Shown here: in pieces, positions 45,100 through 54,426 of the stretch | Position numbering within the stretch: position 1 is the stretch's first letter | Layout: the number at the start of each line of letters is the position of its first letter | Source: CBDAUN01 sp965214615 | GTDB taxonomy: Bacteria; Pseudomonadota; Gammaproteobacteria; Arenicellales; JAJDZL01 | DNA length: 64,000 bases | Assembly (NCBI GenBank): GCA_965214615.1 | Contig: OZ243952.1 | Coordinates: 62,001 to 126,000, forward strand | Direction: 5' to 3' | Translations under genes and position numbers: made by a program | Notes under the pieces: generated by a model | The model's database searches: none | Told to the model about the DNA's origin: nothing | The model's input: the letters and a program-made list of their open reading frames with translations, nothing else

Positions 45100-46214
45100 T
45101 GAATGAATCGGCCGATATTCGCGAGATTCTTGCCGGTCAGGTCGCGCGATTCGTCAAGGAGCAATACTCCTTTGAACAGCGGCAAAGCTGCATCGAACTG
45201 CCCCGAGGCTACAGTCAGGAGCATTGGAAGGCCTTTGCCGAACTGGGGTGGCTGAAGCTTGCAATGTCTGAAAACGGCGGCGGCTTCGGCGCAAGCCAGG
45301 CCGACCTGCACGCAATCATGCATCAATTCGGGCGCGGCATGGTCATGAGTCCGTACCTGTCGAGCGCAGTCGTCGCATCAAAGCTGATCGAGTCCGCAGC
45401 GCCCGGTCATTCGCTGCTCTGTGATGCCGGCTCGGGCCGCGCCGTCATCGCCTTTGCCGGAATCGAGACCTACTCGCGCTACGATCTGTGCCATGTGGCA
45501 GCGAAAGCGACGCCGAACGACGGCGGATACGCAATCAGCGGCGAAAAGGTCTGCGTCGCCTACGGCGAGTGCGCCAGCTATCTTGTCGTATCCGCACGAA
45601 CCGCCGGCAGTGCGCCTGAGCGCGACGGCGTATCGCTTTTTCTGCTTCCCGGCGATGCGCAAGGAGTCGCCAGGACGGACTACCGCACCCATGACGGCGG
45701 TCGCGAATCAACCATCCGCTTCAATCGCGCCGCAGCCGAACTGATCGGTCCGGAGCATGAGGCGGTCAAGTTCATCGAAGCCGCCGCCAATTGCGCTACC
45801 GCCGCAATATGCGCAGAATTGAGCGGCGCCATGTGGGCACTTTTCGAGCAGACCCTGGAATATCTGAAGATGCGCACGCAATTCGGCAGCCCGATCGGAT
45901 CATTTCAGGCGCTTCAGCACCGCATGGCGGACCTTTACATGCGCTGCGAGCTGGCCCACAGCCTCGCCATCGACGCGGCGCGGGCGATCGACGAACTGCG
46001 CGGCAAGGACCAGGTTCTGCTGGTATCGGCTGCAAAATGGCAAGTCGGCGAAGCCGCTGTCGAAGTTGCCGAAGAGGCCGTGCAGCTGCACGGCGCCATG
46101 GGCATGATGGATGAGTTGCCGATCGGCCACTTCCTGAAGCGGGTGTTCGCACTCAGCCAGACCTTCGGCGACTCGATGCATCACTCGGCCCGCGTGCGCG
46201 CAATCGGCAGCTGA
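45099..46214 (+). CDS. Acyl-CoA dehydrogenase, small-subunit type (PimD-like)
   Basis: A 371-residue acyl-CoA dehydrogenase homologue that overlaps its partner by one base. It retains the fold pattern (AELGWLKLAMSENGGGFGAS, 'MRTQFGSPIGSFQALQHRMA', 'EEAVQLHGAMGMMDELPIGH') but lacks the canonical S-E-P-x-A-G-S-D FAD segment, reading instead 'VIAFAGIETYSRYDLC'. Loss of that motif is usual in the second subunit of heteromeric dehydrogenases. A GTG at 45096 could also serve as the start. Confidence 0.82.
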   Translation: MNESADIREILAGQVARFVKEQYSFEQRQSCIELPRGYSQEHWKAFAELGWLKLAMSENGGGFGASQADLHAIMHQFGRGMVMSPYLSSAVVASKLIESAAPGHSLLCDAGSGRAVIAFAGIETYSRYDLCHVAAKATPNDGGYAISGEKVCVAYGECASYLVVSARTAGSAPERDGVSLFLLPGDAQGVARTDYRTHDGGRESTIRFNRAAAELIGPEHEAVKFIEAAANCATAAICAELSGAMWALFEQTLEYLKMRTQFGSPIGSFQALQHRMADLYMRCELAHSLAIDAARAIDELRGKDQVLLVSAAKWQVGEAAVEVAEEAVQLHGAMGMMDELPIGHFLKRVFALSQTFGDSMHHSARVRAIGS

Positions 46215-46332
46215 ATGTGCGGCGCAGCACTTGCGATTCGAACCGGCGGCACCATATTGAATCTGGCGCACGTTTGCTAGCGGCCAGCCGGCCCTGACGA
46301 CAGTTCGCACCCAAGCCCATGGCACCTCGACA

Positions 46333-47250
46333 GTGAAATACGACAATATCCTCGACACCGTCGGCAACACGCCGGTTGTCAGACTGAACAAGGCGAAAGC
46401 GCCCGGTGACGTCAGCCTATGGGTCAAGATCGAAAGCTTCAATCCGGCAGGGTCCGTCAAGGACCGCCCGGCGCTGAACATGATCGAAGACGCCGAAATG
46501 CGCGGCACACTCAAGCCCGGCGACACGATCATCGAGCCCACCTCGGGCAACACCGGCATCGGCCTGGCGATGGTTGCGGCATTCAAGGGCTACCGGGCCG
46601 TGTTCACGATGGCCGAGGACATGAGCGAGGAGCGAAAACTCATTCTCAAAGCCTATGGCGCGCAAATCATCCTCACACCTGCCGAACTTGGCACCAAGGG
46701 CGCAATCGATCTGGCGCGCAAGCTCGCCGGGGAAAAGGGCTACTTCTTTGTCGGACAGCATTTCAATCCGGCGAACACCGAATCGCACAGCCGCACTGCT
46801 CAGGAACTATTCGACGATTTTGCCGGCGAGCTGGATGCGATCGTATGCACCACCGGAACCGGCGGCACGATATCCGGCATGGGAAGATATCTGAAAAAGT
46901 TGATCCCGGGACTCAAGGTGGTCGCAACCGAGCCGGCCGACTCGCCGATCCTGTCGAAAGGCATCGCCTGCAAGCACAGGATCATGGGCACGGCTCCCGG
47001 ATTCATACCCGAAATTCTCGAAACCGACGCATACGACGAAATATTGCCGATCGAAGCCGATCAGGCCTATCAGACAGCACGCTACCTCGCGCGCGATGAA
47101 GGAATCTTTGCAGGCATTTCCTCCGGCGCGGCGACCGCCGGCATGCTGATGCTCGCGGCACGGCCGCACTACGCAGGCAAAACCATCGCCGCACTTCTGC
47201 CTGATACCGGCGAGCGCTATCTGAGCACCGACCTTTGGAATCAGTCCTGA
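46333..47250 (+). CDS. cysK: Cysteine synthase A (O-acetylserine sulfhydrylase)
   Basis: PLP enzyme that makes cysteine from O-acetylserine and sulfide. It starts with GTG at 46333 (MKYDNILDTVGNTPVVRL). The PLP-Lys is in NPAGSVKDRPALNM (about Lys43), the substrate loop is EPTSGNTGIG, the phosphate loop is TTGTGGTISGMG and the C-terminal part contains GISSGAATAG. Length 305 is normal. It lies 118 bases after the dehydrogenase pair and overlaps convergent bcp by 10 bases. Confidence 0.93.
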   Translation: MKYDNILDTVGNTPVVRLNKAKAPGDVSLWVKIESFNPAGSVKDRPALNMIEDAEMRGTLKPGDTIIEPTSGNTGIGLAMVAAFKGYRAVFTMAEDMSEERKLILKAYGAQIILTPAELGTKGAIDLARKLAGEKGYFFVGQHFNPANTESHSRTAQELFDDFAGELDAIVCTTGTGGTISGMGRYLKKLIPGLKVVATEPADSPILSKGIACKHRIMGTAPGFIPEILETDAYDEILPIEADQAYQTARYLARDEGIFAGISSGAATAGMLMLAARPHYAGKTIAALLPDTGERYLSTDLWNQS

Positions 47251-47732
47251 TGCCCGGCGCCGTTGAGGCTGTCGCGAATCGCCTCGAGTACCTTTGCCGG
47301 ATGATCGGCCGCCTTGGGAACCTTTTTCCAGTGCCGCACCGCTACGCCCCGGACATTCGCCAGAACCGTCGAGCGGATCACGCCGACAACCTTCCTGCCG
47401 TACATCATTTTCTCGCCGTAGGCGCCGTATTCGGTCATCACCGCCCTGTCCGGGTCCGAAAGCAGAACAAAGGGCAGCTGGTACTTTTCGATAAATTTGC
47501 GATGGGACTCTCGAGAATCGGGAGAAATCCCGACAATCTGGGTGCCGGTGCTGCGAATCTCGCTCCATAGATCGCGAAAGCCGCAAGCCTCCTTGGTACA
47601 GCCCGGAGTGTCGTCCTGCGGATAGAAGAATATGACAAGATTGCCGCCCTTGAACTGCTCGCTCGACACTTCGTTTCCAAAGGCATCGGCAAGCGTAAAC
47701 GGCGGAATGGGGTTTCCTGAGATGATCGGCAT
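47241..47732 (-). CDS. bcp: Thiol peroxidase of the BCP/PrxQ class
   Basis: A 163-residue peroxiredoxin that reduces hydroperoxides with thioredoxin. Peroxidatic Cys45 and resolving Cys50 lie in DDTPGCTKEACGFRD, the PrxQ spacing with four residues between. Trp and Arg partners follow in 'FVLLSDPDRAVMTEYGAYGE'. The family pattern is complete, with a slightly long C-terminus. Confidence 0.9.
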   Translation of the reverse strand: MPIISGNPIPPFTLADAFGNEVSSEQFKGGNLVIFFYPQDDTPGCTKEACGFRDLWSEIRSTGTQIVGISPDSRESHRKFIEKYQLPFVLLSDPDRAVMTEYGAYGEKMMYGRKVVGVIRSTVLANVRGVAVRHWKKVPKAADHPAKVLEAIRDSLNGAGHQD

Positions 47733-47861
47733 AGTTCGTGCTACTCAAAGTATTTTTCGGTTAAATTCGATTTGCCTTCTTGGCAATCGGTAATTGATAC
47801 AATATTTATACCTGTACAAAGCAAATTATAAATCGTCAGTTAATCCTTGAATCAGCCAAGC

Positions 47862-49241
47862 ATGTTCCCGAAACCGGATGCGCCGCACGCGCCTGTTGCC
47901 CGCATCGCCCTGCCTATGAAAAATCGCAAGCTCTACATCAAGACATTCGGTTGCCAGATGAACGAGTACGACTCCTCGCGACTGGCCGATTCGCTTGCCG
48001 AATCGCACGGCTACGAAGCGGTCAGTCAGCCCGAACAGGCAGGCCTTTTGCTGCTGAACACCTGTTCAGTGCGGGAAAAGGCTCAGGAAAAGGTGTACTC
48101 CCAACTCGGCCGATGGCGGTCTTGGAAGTCCGATAATCCGGACCTCATCATCGGCGTCGGCGGATGCGTGGCTAGTCAGGAAGGGAGCAGCATTCTGGCC
48201 AAGGCGCCGTATGTCGACTTCGTATTCGGACCGCAGACCTACCATCGCGTCAGCGAAATGGTCGACAGCGCAATGCGCGCCCGAAGACCCAGTGTCGACA
48301 TTTCCTTCCCTGAAATCGAAAAATTCGATTGCCTGCCCCCGCGCAGAGTCGACGGTCCGCGCGCGTTCGTCTCCATCATGGAGGGATGCAGCAAGTATTG
48401 CAGCTTTTGCGTCGTGCCCTATACCCGCGGCGAAGAATACAGCCGTCCGTTCGACGATGTGGTCACAGAAGTATTCGAACTTGCCGCCAAAGGGGTTCGC
48501 GAAGTCACGCTGCTCGGACAGAACGTCAACGCCTACCGCGGCAGCACCCACGATGGCCGGACCATCGATTTTGCGATGCTGCTTCGCTATCTTCATGAAG
48601 TCGACGGCATCGGACGAATCCGCTATACCACCTCGCACCCCTTGGAGTTTACCGACGCGCTTTCAAGAGCGCACGGCGAACTGCCGAAACTCGCACGGCA
48701 TGTGCATTTGCCCGTGCAAAGCGGTTCAAACAGGATTCTAGATCGCATGAAGCGCCGCTACAGCCGAGAGGACTACTGCGAAATCATCGCCAATCTTCGC
48801 AGCCATGCGCCCGATGTCAGCATCTCTTCGGATTTTATCGTGGGCTTTCCCGGCGAAACCGAAAGCGATTTTCAAGATACCATGGACCTGATTGACGAAA
48901 TCGGCTTCGATCAGTCATACAGCTTTCTCTACAGCGCACGTCCGGGAACACCGGCCGCGGAACTTGCGGATGAAACGCCGGATGAAATCAGGCGCCGTCG
49001 GCTGCGCATGCTGCAGGCGCGAATCAACGAACTGGCCGGCGCAGCGAGCCGATCGATGGTCGGCACCGTGCAGTCGGTTCTCGTCGAAGGCGCTTCCAAG
49101 CGTTCAAGCGAACAGATGTCGGGGCGCACCGAAAACAACCGAATCGTCAATTTCGACGCAGTTTCACAGGTGATCGGACACTTTGTCGATGTCCGCATTA
49201 CCCAGGCAATGCCAAACTCGCTGCAAGGCGAGCAGGCTTGA
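47862..49241 (+). CDS. miaB: tRNA-2-methylthio-N6-dimethylallyladenosine synthase
   Basis: Radical-SAM methylthiotransferase that adds the 2-methylthio group to i6A37 of tRNAs reading UNN codons. The auxiliary cluster Cys residues lie in TFGCQMNEYD and NTCSVREKA, the radical SAM Cys cluster is 'CSKYCSFCVV', and a TRAM domain closes the protein. The start is uncertain: the ATG at 47862, a TTG at 47847 and the ATG at 47916 (MKNRKLYIKTFGC) all fit the frame, and none has a strong ribosome-binding site. It leads the miaB-phoH-ybeY-corC-lnt run. Confidence 0.93.
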   Translation: MFPKPDAPHAPVARIALPMKNRKLYIKTFGCQMNEYDSSRLADSLAESHGYEAVSQPEQAGLLLLNTCSVREKAQEKVYSQLGRWRSWKSDNPDLIIGVGGCVASQEGSSILAKAPYVDFVFGPQTYHRVSEMVDSAMRARRPSVDISFPEIEKFDCLPPRRVDGPRAFVSIMEGCSKYCSFCVVPYTRGEEYSRPFDDVVTEVFELAAKGVREVTLLGQNVNAYRGSTHDGRTIDFAMLLRYLHEVDGIGRIRYTTSHPLEFTDALSRAHGELPKLARHVHLPVQSGSNRILDRMKRRYSREDYCEIIANLRSHAPDVSISSDFIVGFPGETESDFQDTMDLIDEIGFDQSYSFLYSARPGTPAAELADETPDEIRRRRLRMLQARINELAGAASRSMVGTVQSVLVEGASKRSSEQMSGRTENNRIVNFDAVSQVIGHFVDVRITQAMPNSLQGEQA

Positions 49242-49275
49242 TTCATCCATACAACGCATAGGTTAACTGACTGAC

Positions 49276-50244
49276 TTGGACACGGCCTCGGTGGCGAACG
49301 TTTTCGCCTTGACACCAGCAGACAGCAAAAGGCTTGCCGCGCTTTGCGGCGAGTACAACGCAAATATCAAATCGATCGAGAGTCAGTTCAACGTACTGAT
49401 TTCCCATCGCGGAAACTTGTTTCGAATTGACGGTAGCGAACAAGACGCCCGAGTTGCAGAACAGCTGCTGCGAGACCTGTACGACACCGCCGAACACTGC
49501 CACACGCTTAAGCATGAAATGATTTACGATGCCATTTCCAGGGTCGACTCGAATATCGGCTGCAGCGGCGAACTAAAGGCAATCAAGGTGCGCAAATCGG
49601 TCATTCGCGCACGCAACCAGGCCCAGAACATGTACCTCAACGCCATCGAGCGCAACGACGTGTGCGTCGGCGTTGGCCCGGCCGGCACCGGCAAGACCTA
49701 TCTGGCCGTTGCGAGCGCTGCCCACGCGCTTGCCGCGGACGCGGTCAGCCGAATCGTCCTGGTCCGACCGGTCGTCGAAGCAGGCGAACGGCTCGGCTTC
49801 CTGCCAGGCGACATAGGACAGAAAGTCAACCCGTACCTTCGTCCGCTCTACGATGCGCTTTACGAAATGCTCGGCTTCGACCGTGTCGGGCGCCTTCTCG
49901 AGCGCGAAGTGATTGAACTGGCGCCGCTGGCGTTCATGCGCGGGCGCACGCTCAACGACGCATTCATCATTCTCGACGAGGCACAAAATACCACGCGCGA
50001 GCAGATGAAAATGTTCCTCACCCGGATCGGACTGCGATCTCGCGCGGTCATCACAGGCGATATCACGCAAATCGACCTGCCGAAGCCGCAAGAATCCGGC
50101 CTAAAGCACGCGGTCCGCATTCTCGACGGCATCGACGGCGTCAGCATCGTCCAATTCGGTTCCCGCGATATCGTGCGCCACCCCCTGGTTCAAGCGATTG
50201 TGAATGCCTACGACAGCGACGACAATCCCGGCGGGCACGGCTGA
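49276..50244 (+). CDS. ybeZ: PhoH-like ATPase (YbeZ)
   Basis: A 322-residue RNA-associated P-loop ATPase that works with YbeY in ribosome maturation and RNA turnover. Walker A is GPAGTGKT (residues 134-141) and Walker B is 'FIILDEAQNTTREQMKMFL'. An N-terminal KH-like segment precedes (residues 25-70). I start it with the TTG at 49276; a GTG at 49291 is also possible. Its TGA overlaps the ybeY ATG by one base, as in most proteobacteria. Confidence 0.92.
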   Translation: MDTASVANVFALTPADSKRLAALCGEYNANIKSIESQFNVLISHRGNLFRIDGSEQDARVAEQLLRDLYDTAEHCHTLKHEMIYDAISRVDSNIGCSGELKAIKVRKSVIRARNQAQNMYLNAIERNDVCVGVGPAGTGKTYLAVASAAHALAADAVSRIVLVRPVVEAGERLGFLPGDIGQKVNPYLRPLYDALYEMLGFDRVGRLLEREVIELAPLAFMRGRTLNDAFIILDEAQNTTREQMKMFLTRIGLRSRAVITGDITQIDLPKPQESGLKHAVRILDGIDGVSIVQFGSRDIVRHPLVQAIVNAYDSDDNPGGHG

Positions 50245-50714
50245 TGCATAATCGGACTGAAGTGCAGATCGCCTGTGCAGCGCAGGATGCGCCAAGTTCG
50301 TCCGACATCGACGACTGGATACGCAGCACGCTTGAATCGGCTCGGCTAAGCGGCGTCGAACTGACAGTCCGCGTCGTCGACGAACACGAGATCGTGTCGC
50401 TCAACCGCCGCTATCGCGAACAGGACAAGCCGACCGACGTGCTTGCATTTCCCTGCGCAGCACCGGTGCAGCTCGAACCCGTCCCGCTTGGCGACGTCGT
50501 CGTGTGCGCTCCGGTGGTGGAGCGCCAGGCGCTGCGCCTGCAGCAATCACGCAACGCCCACTGGGCACGCATCGTCGCTCACGGCGTACTCCATCTTTGC
50601 GGATACGATCACCAAACCCCGGAAGAGGCAAGACAAATGGAAAGTATTGAAGACTCGATACTGGCAAAGCTCGGGATGAAGCCCGACACTCGCAAAGGCC
50701 TGAACGATGCCTGA
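50244..50714 (+). CDS. ybeY: rRNA maturation endoribonuclease YbeY
   Basis: Zn-dependent RNase involved in 16S rRNA 3'-end processing and ribosome quality control. The Zn motif is HGVLHLCGYDH (H-G-x-L-H-L-x-G-Y-D-H) near residues 113-123, preceded by the conserved 'EQDKPTDVLAFPC'. Length 156 is normal. It overlaps phoH by one base and corC by 8 bases. Confidence 0.93.
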   Translation: MHNRTEVQIACAAQDAPSSSDIDDWIRSTLESARLSGVELTVRVVDEHEIVSLNRRYREQDKPTDVLAFPCAAPVQLEPVPLGDVVVCAPVVERQALRLQQSRNAHWARIVAHGVLHLCGYDHQTPEEARQMESIEDSILAKLGMKPDTRKGLNDA

Positions 50715-51567
50715 AAACACCGAAAAGCCTGTGCTCAAATCACCGGTCCTGCGGGTTAAGAAATGGGTCAAGTCCCTTTCGGTGCTTCGCCCTGAAGACG
50801 CCGATGATCTGATCAGCGCCATTGCCTCGGCGTACCGCGACGGAATCATCGGCCACAATGTCGTAGAGATTATCAAGCGCGTCATCCGGCTCGAAAACAT
50901 GACGGTCAACGACGTCATGATCCCGCGGCCGCTAATGGTCACCGTATCTTCCGATTCCAGCCTCGAAGACATACTCAAAGTGGTTACCGATTCGGGCCAT
51001 TCCAGATTCCCGGTTATCGATGACACCTCCCAGGTCGTCAACGGCATCCTGCTGGCCAAGGACATTCTTGCCCACCGCCTGGCCAACGGGCGGGATTTCG
51101 ATCTGGGCAAATCGCTGCGCGAAGCCGTCTTCGTCGTCGAAAGCAAGCGCCTAAGCGAGTTGCTGAACGACTTTCGAAAGAACCGCAACCATATGGCGGT
51201 CGTAGTCAACGAATATGGCGGAATCGACGGGCTTGTCACGATCGAGGATGTACTCGAAGAGATCGTGGGCGAGATTGAAGACGAATCCGATGTCGAGGAG
51301 AAAGACAAGATTATCCAGCACGAGGAGAATCAGTTCATCGTCGACGGCTATACGCCGCTAGAAGATATCAATGATCATTTTAAGATCAATATCGACGAAG
51401 ATGTCGACACAATCGGAGGACTTGTCGTGCGAATGGCTGATCGTGTTCCAAAAATCGGAGACACGTTCTCATACGGTCCCCTTGATTTGGAGGTGACCGA
51501 TGCCAGTGCCCGCAGAGTGCGGGAATTGAAAATCACACCGAAGGAAGCCTCGGCTTCCGACGAATAG
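50707..51567 (+). CDS. corC: CBS-domain protein CorC (Mg/Co efflux-associated)
   Basis: A 286-residue cytoplasmic protein with two CBS domains ('MTVNDVMIPRPLMVTVSSDS' and 'NRNHMAVVVNEYGGIDGLVT') and a C-terminal CorC/HlyC domain (EDINDHFKIN through TFSYGPLDLEV). It has no membrane segments. The gene order ybeY-corC-lnt is highly conserved; the protein was linked to Mg/Co resistance and membrane-associated transport. The ATG follows an 8-base overlap with ybeY. Confidence 0.92.
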   Translation: MPENTEKPVLKSPVLRVKKWVKSLSVLRPEDADDLISAIASAYRDGIIGHNVVEIIKRVIRLENMTVNDVMIPRPLMVTVSSDSSLEDILKVVTDSGHSRFPVIDDTSQVVNGILLAKDILAHRLANGRDFDLGKSLREAVFVVESKRLSELLNDFRKNRNHMAVVVNEYGGIDGLVTIEDVLEEIVGEIEDESDVEEKDKIIQHEENQFIVDGYTPLEDINDHFKINIDEDVDTIGGLVVRMADRVPKIGDTFSYGPLDLEVTDASARRVRELKITPKEASASDE

Positions 51568-51580
51568 CGCCGCCTTCAAG

Positions 51581-53083
51581 GTGCGTGGCACGCGCGAAAC
51601 CCTGGCCTTTGCGGCGGGAGGCGCGGCGGTCGTCGCTTTTGAGCCTTTCGGGCTGTATCCAGCTGCTGTTCTTAGTCTGGCGCTGCTACTTCGGCTGTGG
51701 CATGATGCAACGCCGGCGCAGGCGGCCCGGCTGGGATTTGCGTTCGGGTTCGGCCTATTCCTTTTCGGCGTACACTGGATCTACATATCGGTCCGCAATT
51801 TCGGGGGTGCTCCGATACCGGCGGCAGTTGCGGCGGTCTTTGCAGTGGCGTTCGCCCAGGCGCTGTGGGTGGCGCTTTGCGGCTATCTGCAAAGCATCGT
51901 CCGTATGCCGCGCTTTGCGAAATTCCTATTCCTGGCGCCTGCGCTGTGGGTGGCGGCGGAGGGGGCCCGCGGCTGGTTCCTGTCGGGCTTTCCGTGGTTG
52001 CAGATTGGATATTCCCAGACCGATTCGTGGCTGAACGGCTGGGCTCCGATCGCCGGGGTACTGGGCGTCAGCTTTGCAGCGTGCGTGACAGCAGGCGCGC
52101 TTTCGCTGTTGCAATTCAAGCGCGAAGCGGCTGCGGGCAATGCGCTGGCGCTGTCGGTTGCGGCATGCCTTTGGATCGGCGGCGCGCTGGCCGGGCGCAT
52201 CGAATGGGTCGAAGCGATGCCGAAGCCGCTAAGCGCGGCCCTTGTCCAGGCGGACGTTTCGATCGAAGACAAGTTTGACAGGCTCAGTGCAAGTCGAACC
52301 TTGGAGCACTTTATCAGACTCAGCGACGAGGCGCATCAGGCTGACCTGATCGTCTGGCCGGAGACGGCGCTAGCCTATACCGCCGAGCAACTGCGCGACA
52401 CGCAGTTCTTTGACTATCTCAGGCGCCACCCGTCGGATTTTCTATTCGGCGTTCTCGAATACCGCCAAGGCGATATTACCGATTCGGTGTCCAACAGCGT
52501 CTACGGGGTCGCCGGCGATATCGAAGCATACCGAAAATCGCATCTGGTGCCGTTCGGCGAGTATGTTCCGCTAAGGAGCGTTTTCAGCCTATTCGGGGAT
52601 TCAATCCATTTACCTGATGACATGGCGGCGTTCAAGGGCGCGCAGCAGCCGATTCGTGTTGCCGGATTCGATGCCGGAGTGTCAATCTGCTTTGAAATCG
52701 CATTCGCCGGCGAAGTGCTCAAGATGCTGCCTGAAGCATCATTTCTGGTCAATGTCAGCGAAGATGCCTGGTTCGGAACCCGGATTGCGCCGTATCAGCA
52801 GCTGCAAATGGTTCGAATGCGCGCGATGGAGACCGGGCGGCCGGTTCTGCGTGCCGCAAACCGCGGCATATCCGCAGCAGTAGACAGCAAGGGCCGCGTG
52901 ATCGACATGCTAAGGCAGGCGGACGGTACTGTGCTGAAGGTCGACATTCGTCCCGCGCAAGGACAGACGCCCTTTGTAGGAAGCGGCGGCATGCCAATGA
53001 TATTGTTGAGCTTGGCAGTTGCAGCGGCGTGCAGCGGCGCGGCTATCATGCGCCGGATCGCGCGGCGCAAGTCGCGGGGCTAG
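51581..53083 (+). CDS. lnt: Apolipoprotein N-acyltransferase
   Basis: Inner-membrane enzyme that attaches the third acyl chain to lipoproteins. It has an N-terminal membrane domain and a periplasmic nitrilase-like domain with the catalytic triad: Glu in IVWPETALAY, Lys in YRKSHLVPFGEY and Cys in GVSICFEIAF. It starts with GTG at 51581. Length 500 is normal. The last 4 bases overlap convergent mgtE. Confidence 0.93.
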   Translation: MRGTRETLAFAAGGAAVVAFEPFGLYPAAVLSLALLLRLWHDATPAQAARLGFAFGFGLFLFGVHWIYISVRNFGGAPIPAAVAAVFAVAFAQALWVALCGYLQSIVRMPRFAKFLFLAPALWVAAEGARGWFLSGFPWLQIGYSQTDSWLNGWAPIAGVLGVSFAACVTAGALSLLQFKREAAAGNALALSVAACLWIGGALAGRIEWVEAMPKPLSAALVQADVSIEDKFDRLSASRTLEHFIRLSDEAHQADLIVWPETALAYTAEQLRDTQFFDYLRRHPSDFLFGVLEYRQGDITDSVSNSVYGVAGDIEAYRKSHLVPFGEYVPLRSVFSLFGDSIHLPDDMAAFKGAQQPIRVAGFDAGVSICFEIAFAGEVLKMLPEASFLVNVSEDAWFGTRIAPYQQLQMVRMRAMETGRPVLRAANRGISAAVDSKGRVIDMLRQADGTVLKVDIRPAQGQTPFVGSGGMPMILLSLAVAAACSGAAIMRRIARRKSRG

Positions 53084-54426
53084 ACCAGAAACAGCGCCGC
53101 AAGTCCGAGGATTGCTAAAAAGCCGACGACATCGGTCACTGTCGTCAGCGCGACACCGCCTGCGAGTGAAGGGTCGACGCCGAAACGGTCCAGCATAATC
53201 GGCAGCAGTACTCCTGACACGGTCGAAACTCCGATATTGACCAGCATCGCCGCGGCGACTATGATCGCCAAGCCGACGCTCTGGTACCAGACTATTGCGA
53301 TGATGGCAACCGCGATAGCCCACGCCATGCCGTTGAGTCCGCCAACCAGAAATTCCTTTTTCAGCACATCCTTGGCGTTCGACTTCGATATCGTGCCCAT
53401 CCCGATGCCGCGAATCACGCTGGTCAGAGTCTGGGTGCCGGCATTGCCGCCCATGCTGGCGATAATTGGCATCAGCACGGCCAATGCGACGAGTTTTTCA
53501 ATCGTGGATTCGAACTGTCCGATCACCCACGAAGCGATGACCGCGGTGATCAGATTGACTCCCAGCCACATCGCGCGCCTTCGCGCGGTCAGGGTAATGG
53601 GTGCGAATATGTCCTCTTCGGTGCCCAGGCCCGACTGCACCATGAGCTTGCGCTCGTTGGATTCATGGATTTGTTCAAGCACTTCGTCAATCGTGATTCT
53701 GCCGAGCAGCTTGCCTGATTCGTCTACGATTGCCGCGCCGCCGAGATGGTAGCGGTTGAATGTCGCGGCCACTTCTTCCGCGGACTGCTGAGGTAGAAAT
53801 GTCTTCGGATTCGAGTCCATGACATCGCGCACCATGGCATGCGGGTTGGCTGTCACCAGGGTGCGAAGCAGCAGCACTCCGTGAAGCACGCCGTCGCGGT
53901 CGACCACGTAGAGCCTGTCGGTATGCTCCGGCAGTTCGCCGCGCTGGCGCAAGTAGCGCTGGACAACCCGGATTGGCAGGCTTCTTCGAACTGTCACATC
54001 AACCGAATCCATGATGCGTCCGACCGAATCCTCGTCGTAGCTCAGCACGGCATCGAGGATCTGTCTGCGTTCCTGATCGACCGACACCATGACATCGGCG
54101 ATTGTTCGCGATGACAGGTAGGGCACCATGTCGGCGATATCGTCGATATCGAGGGTGCGGATTGCGCGCACCTGCATGGTGGTATCCATTTCGCGGATCA
54201 AGGATTCGCGCACGCCGTCGGTGGACTCCTTGAGAATCTCGCCCATGACCGGCTCGGAAACTTCAAACCACACGCGCAGGCGTTTTTCCGACGGCAGGCT
54301 CTCAAGCACATTGGCTACATCCGCCGGATGCATCTCGCCGATCAGTTCGCGCAAATCGCTTGCCGTGCCTGATTCGAGCCGTTGAAGTACGGCTTCTCGC
54401 ATTTCGATGTGTTTTGTTGTCGCCAT
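53080..54426 (-). CDS. mgtE: Mg2+ transporter MgtE
   Basis: A 448-residue Mg channel/transporter. It has the N-terminal superhelical domain ('LRELIGEMHPADVANVLESL'), a CBS pair ('NPKTFLPQQSAEEVAATFN'), and five C-terminal membrane segments with the pore signature 'GGNAGTQTLTSVIRGIGMG'. The cytosolic domain senses Mg in the family. In many proteobacteria mgtE directly follows ptsI; here about 3.4 kb of other DNA separates them on the same strand. Confidence 0.92.
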   Translation of the reverse strand: MATTKHIEMREAVLQRLESGTASDLRELIGEMHPADVANVLESLPSEKRLRVWFEVSEPVMGEILKESTDGVRESLIREMDTTMQVRAIRTLDIDDIADMVPYLSSRTIADVMVSVDQERRQILDAVLSYDEDSVGRIMDSVDVTVRRSLPIRVVQRYLRQRGELPEHTDRLYVVDRDGVLHGVLLLRTLVTANPHAMVRDVMDSNPKTFLPQQSAEEVAATFNRYHLGGAAIVDESGKLLGRITIDEVLEQIHESNERKLMVQSGLGTEEDIFAPITLTARRRAMWLGVNLITAVIASWVIGQFESTIEKLVALAVLMPIIASMGGNAGTQTLTSVIRGIGMGTISKSNAKDVLKKEFLVGGLNGMAWAIAVAIIAIVWYQSVGLAIIVAAAMLVNIGVSTVSGVLLPIMLDRFGVDPSLAGGVALTTVTDVVGFLAILGLAALFLV

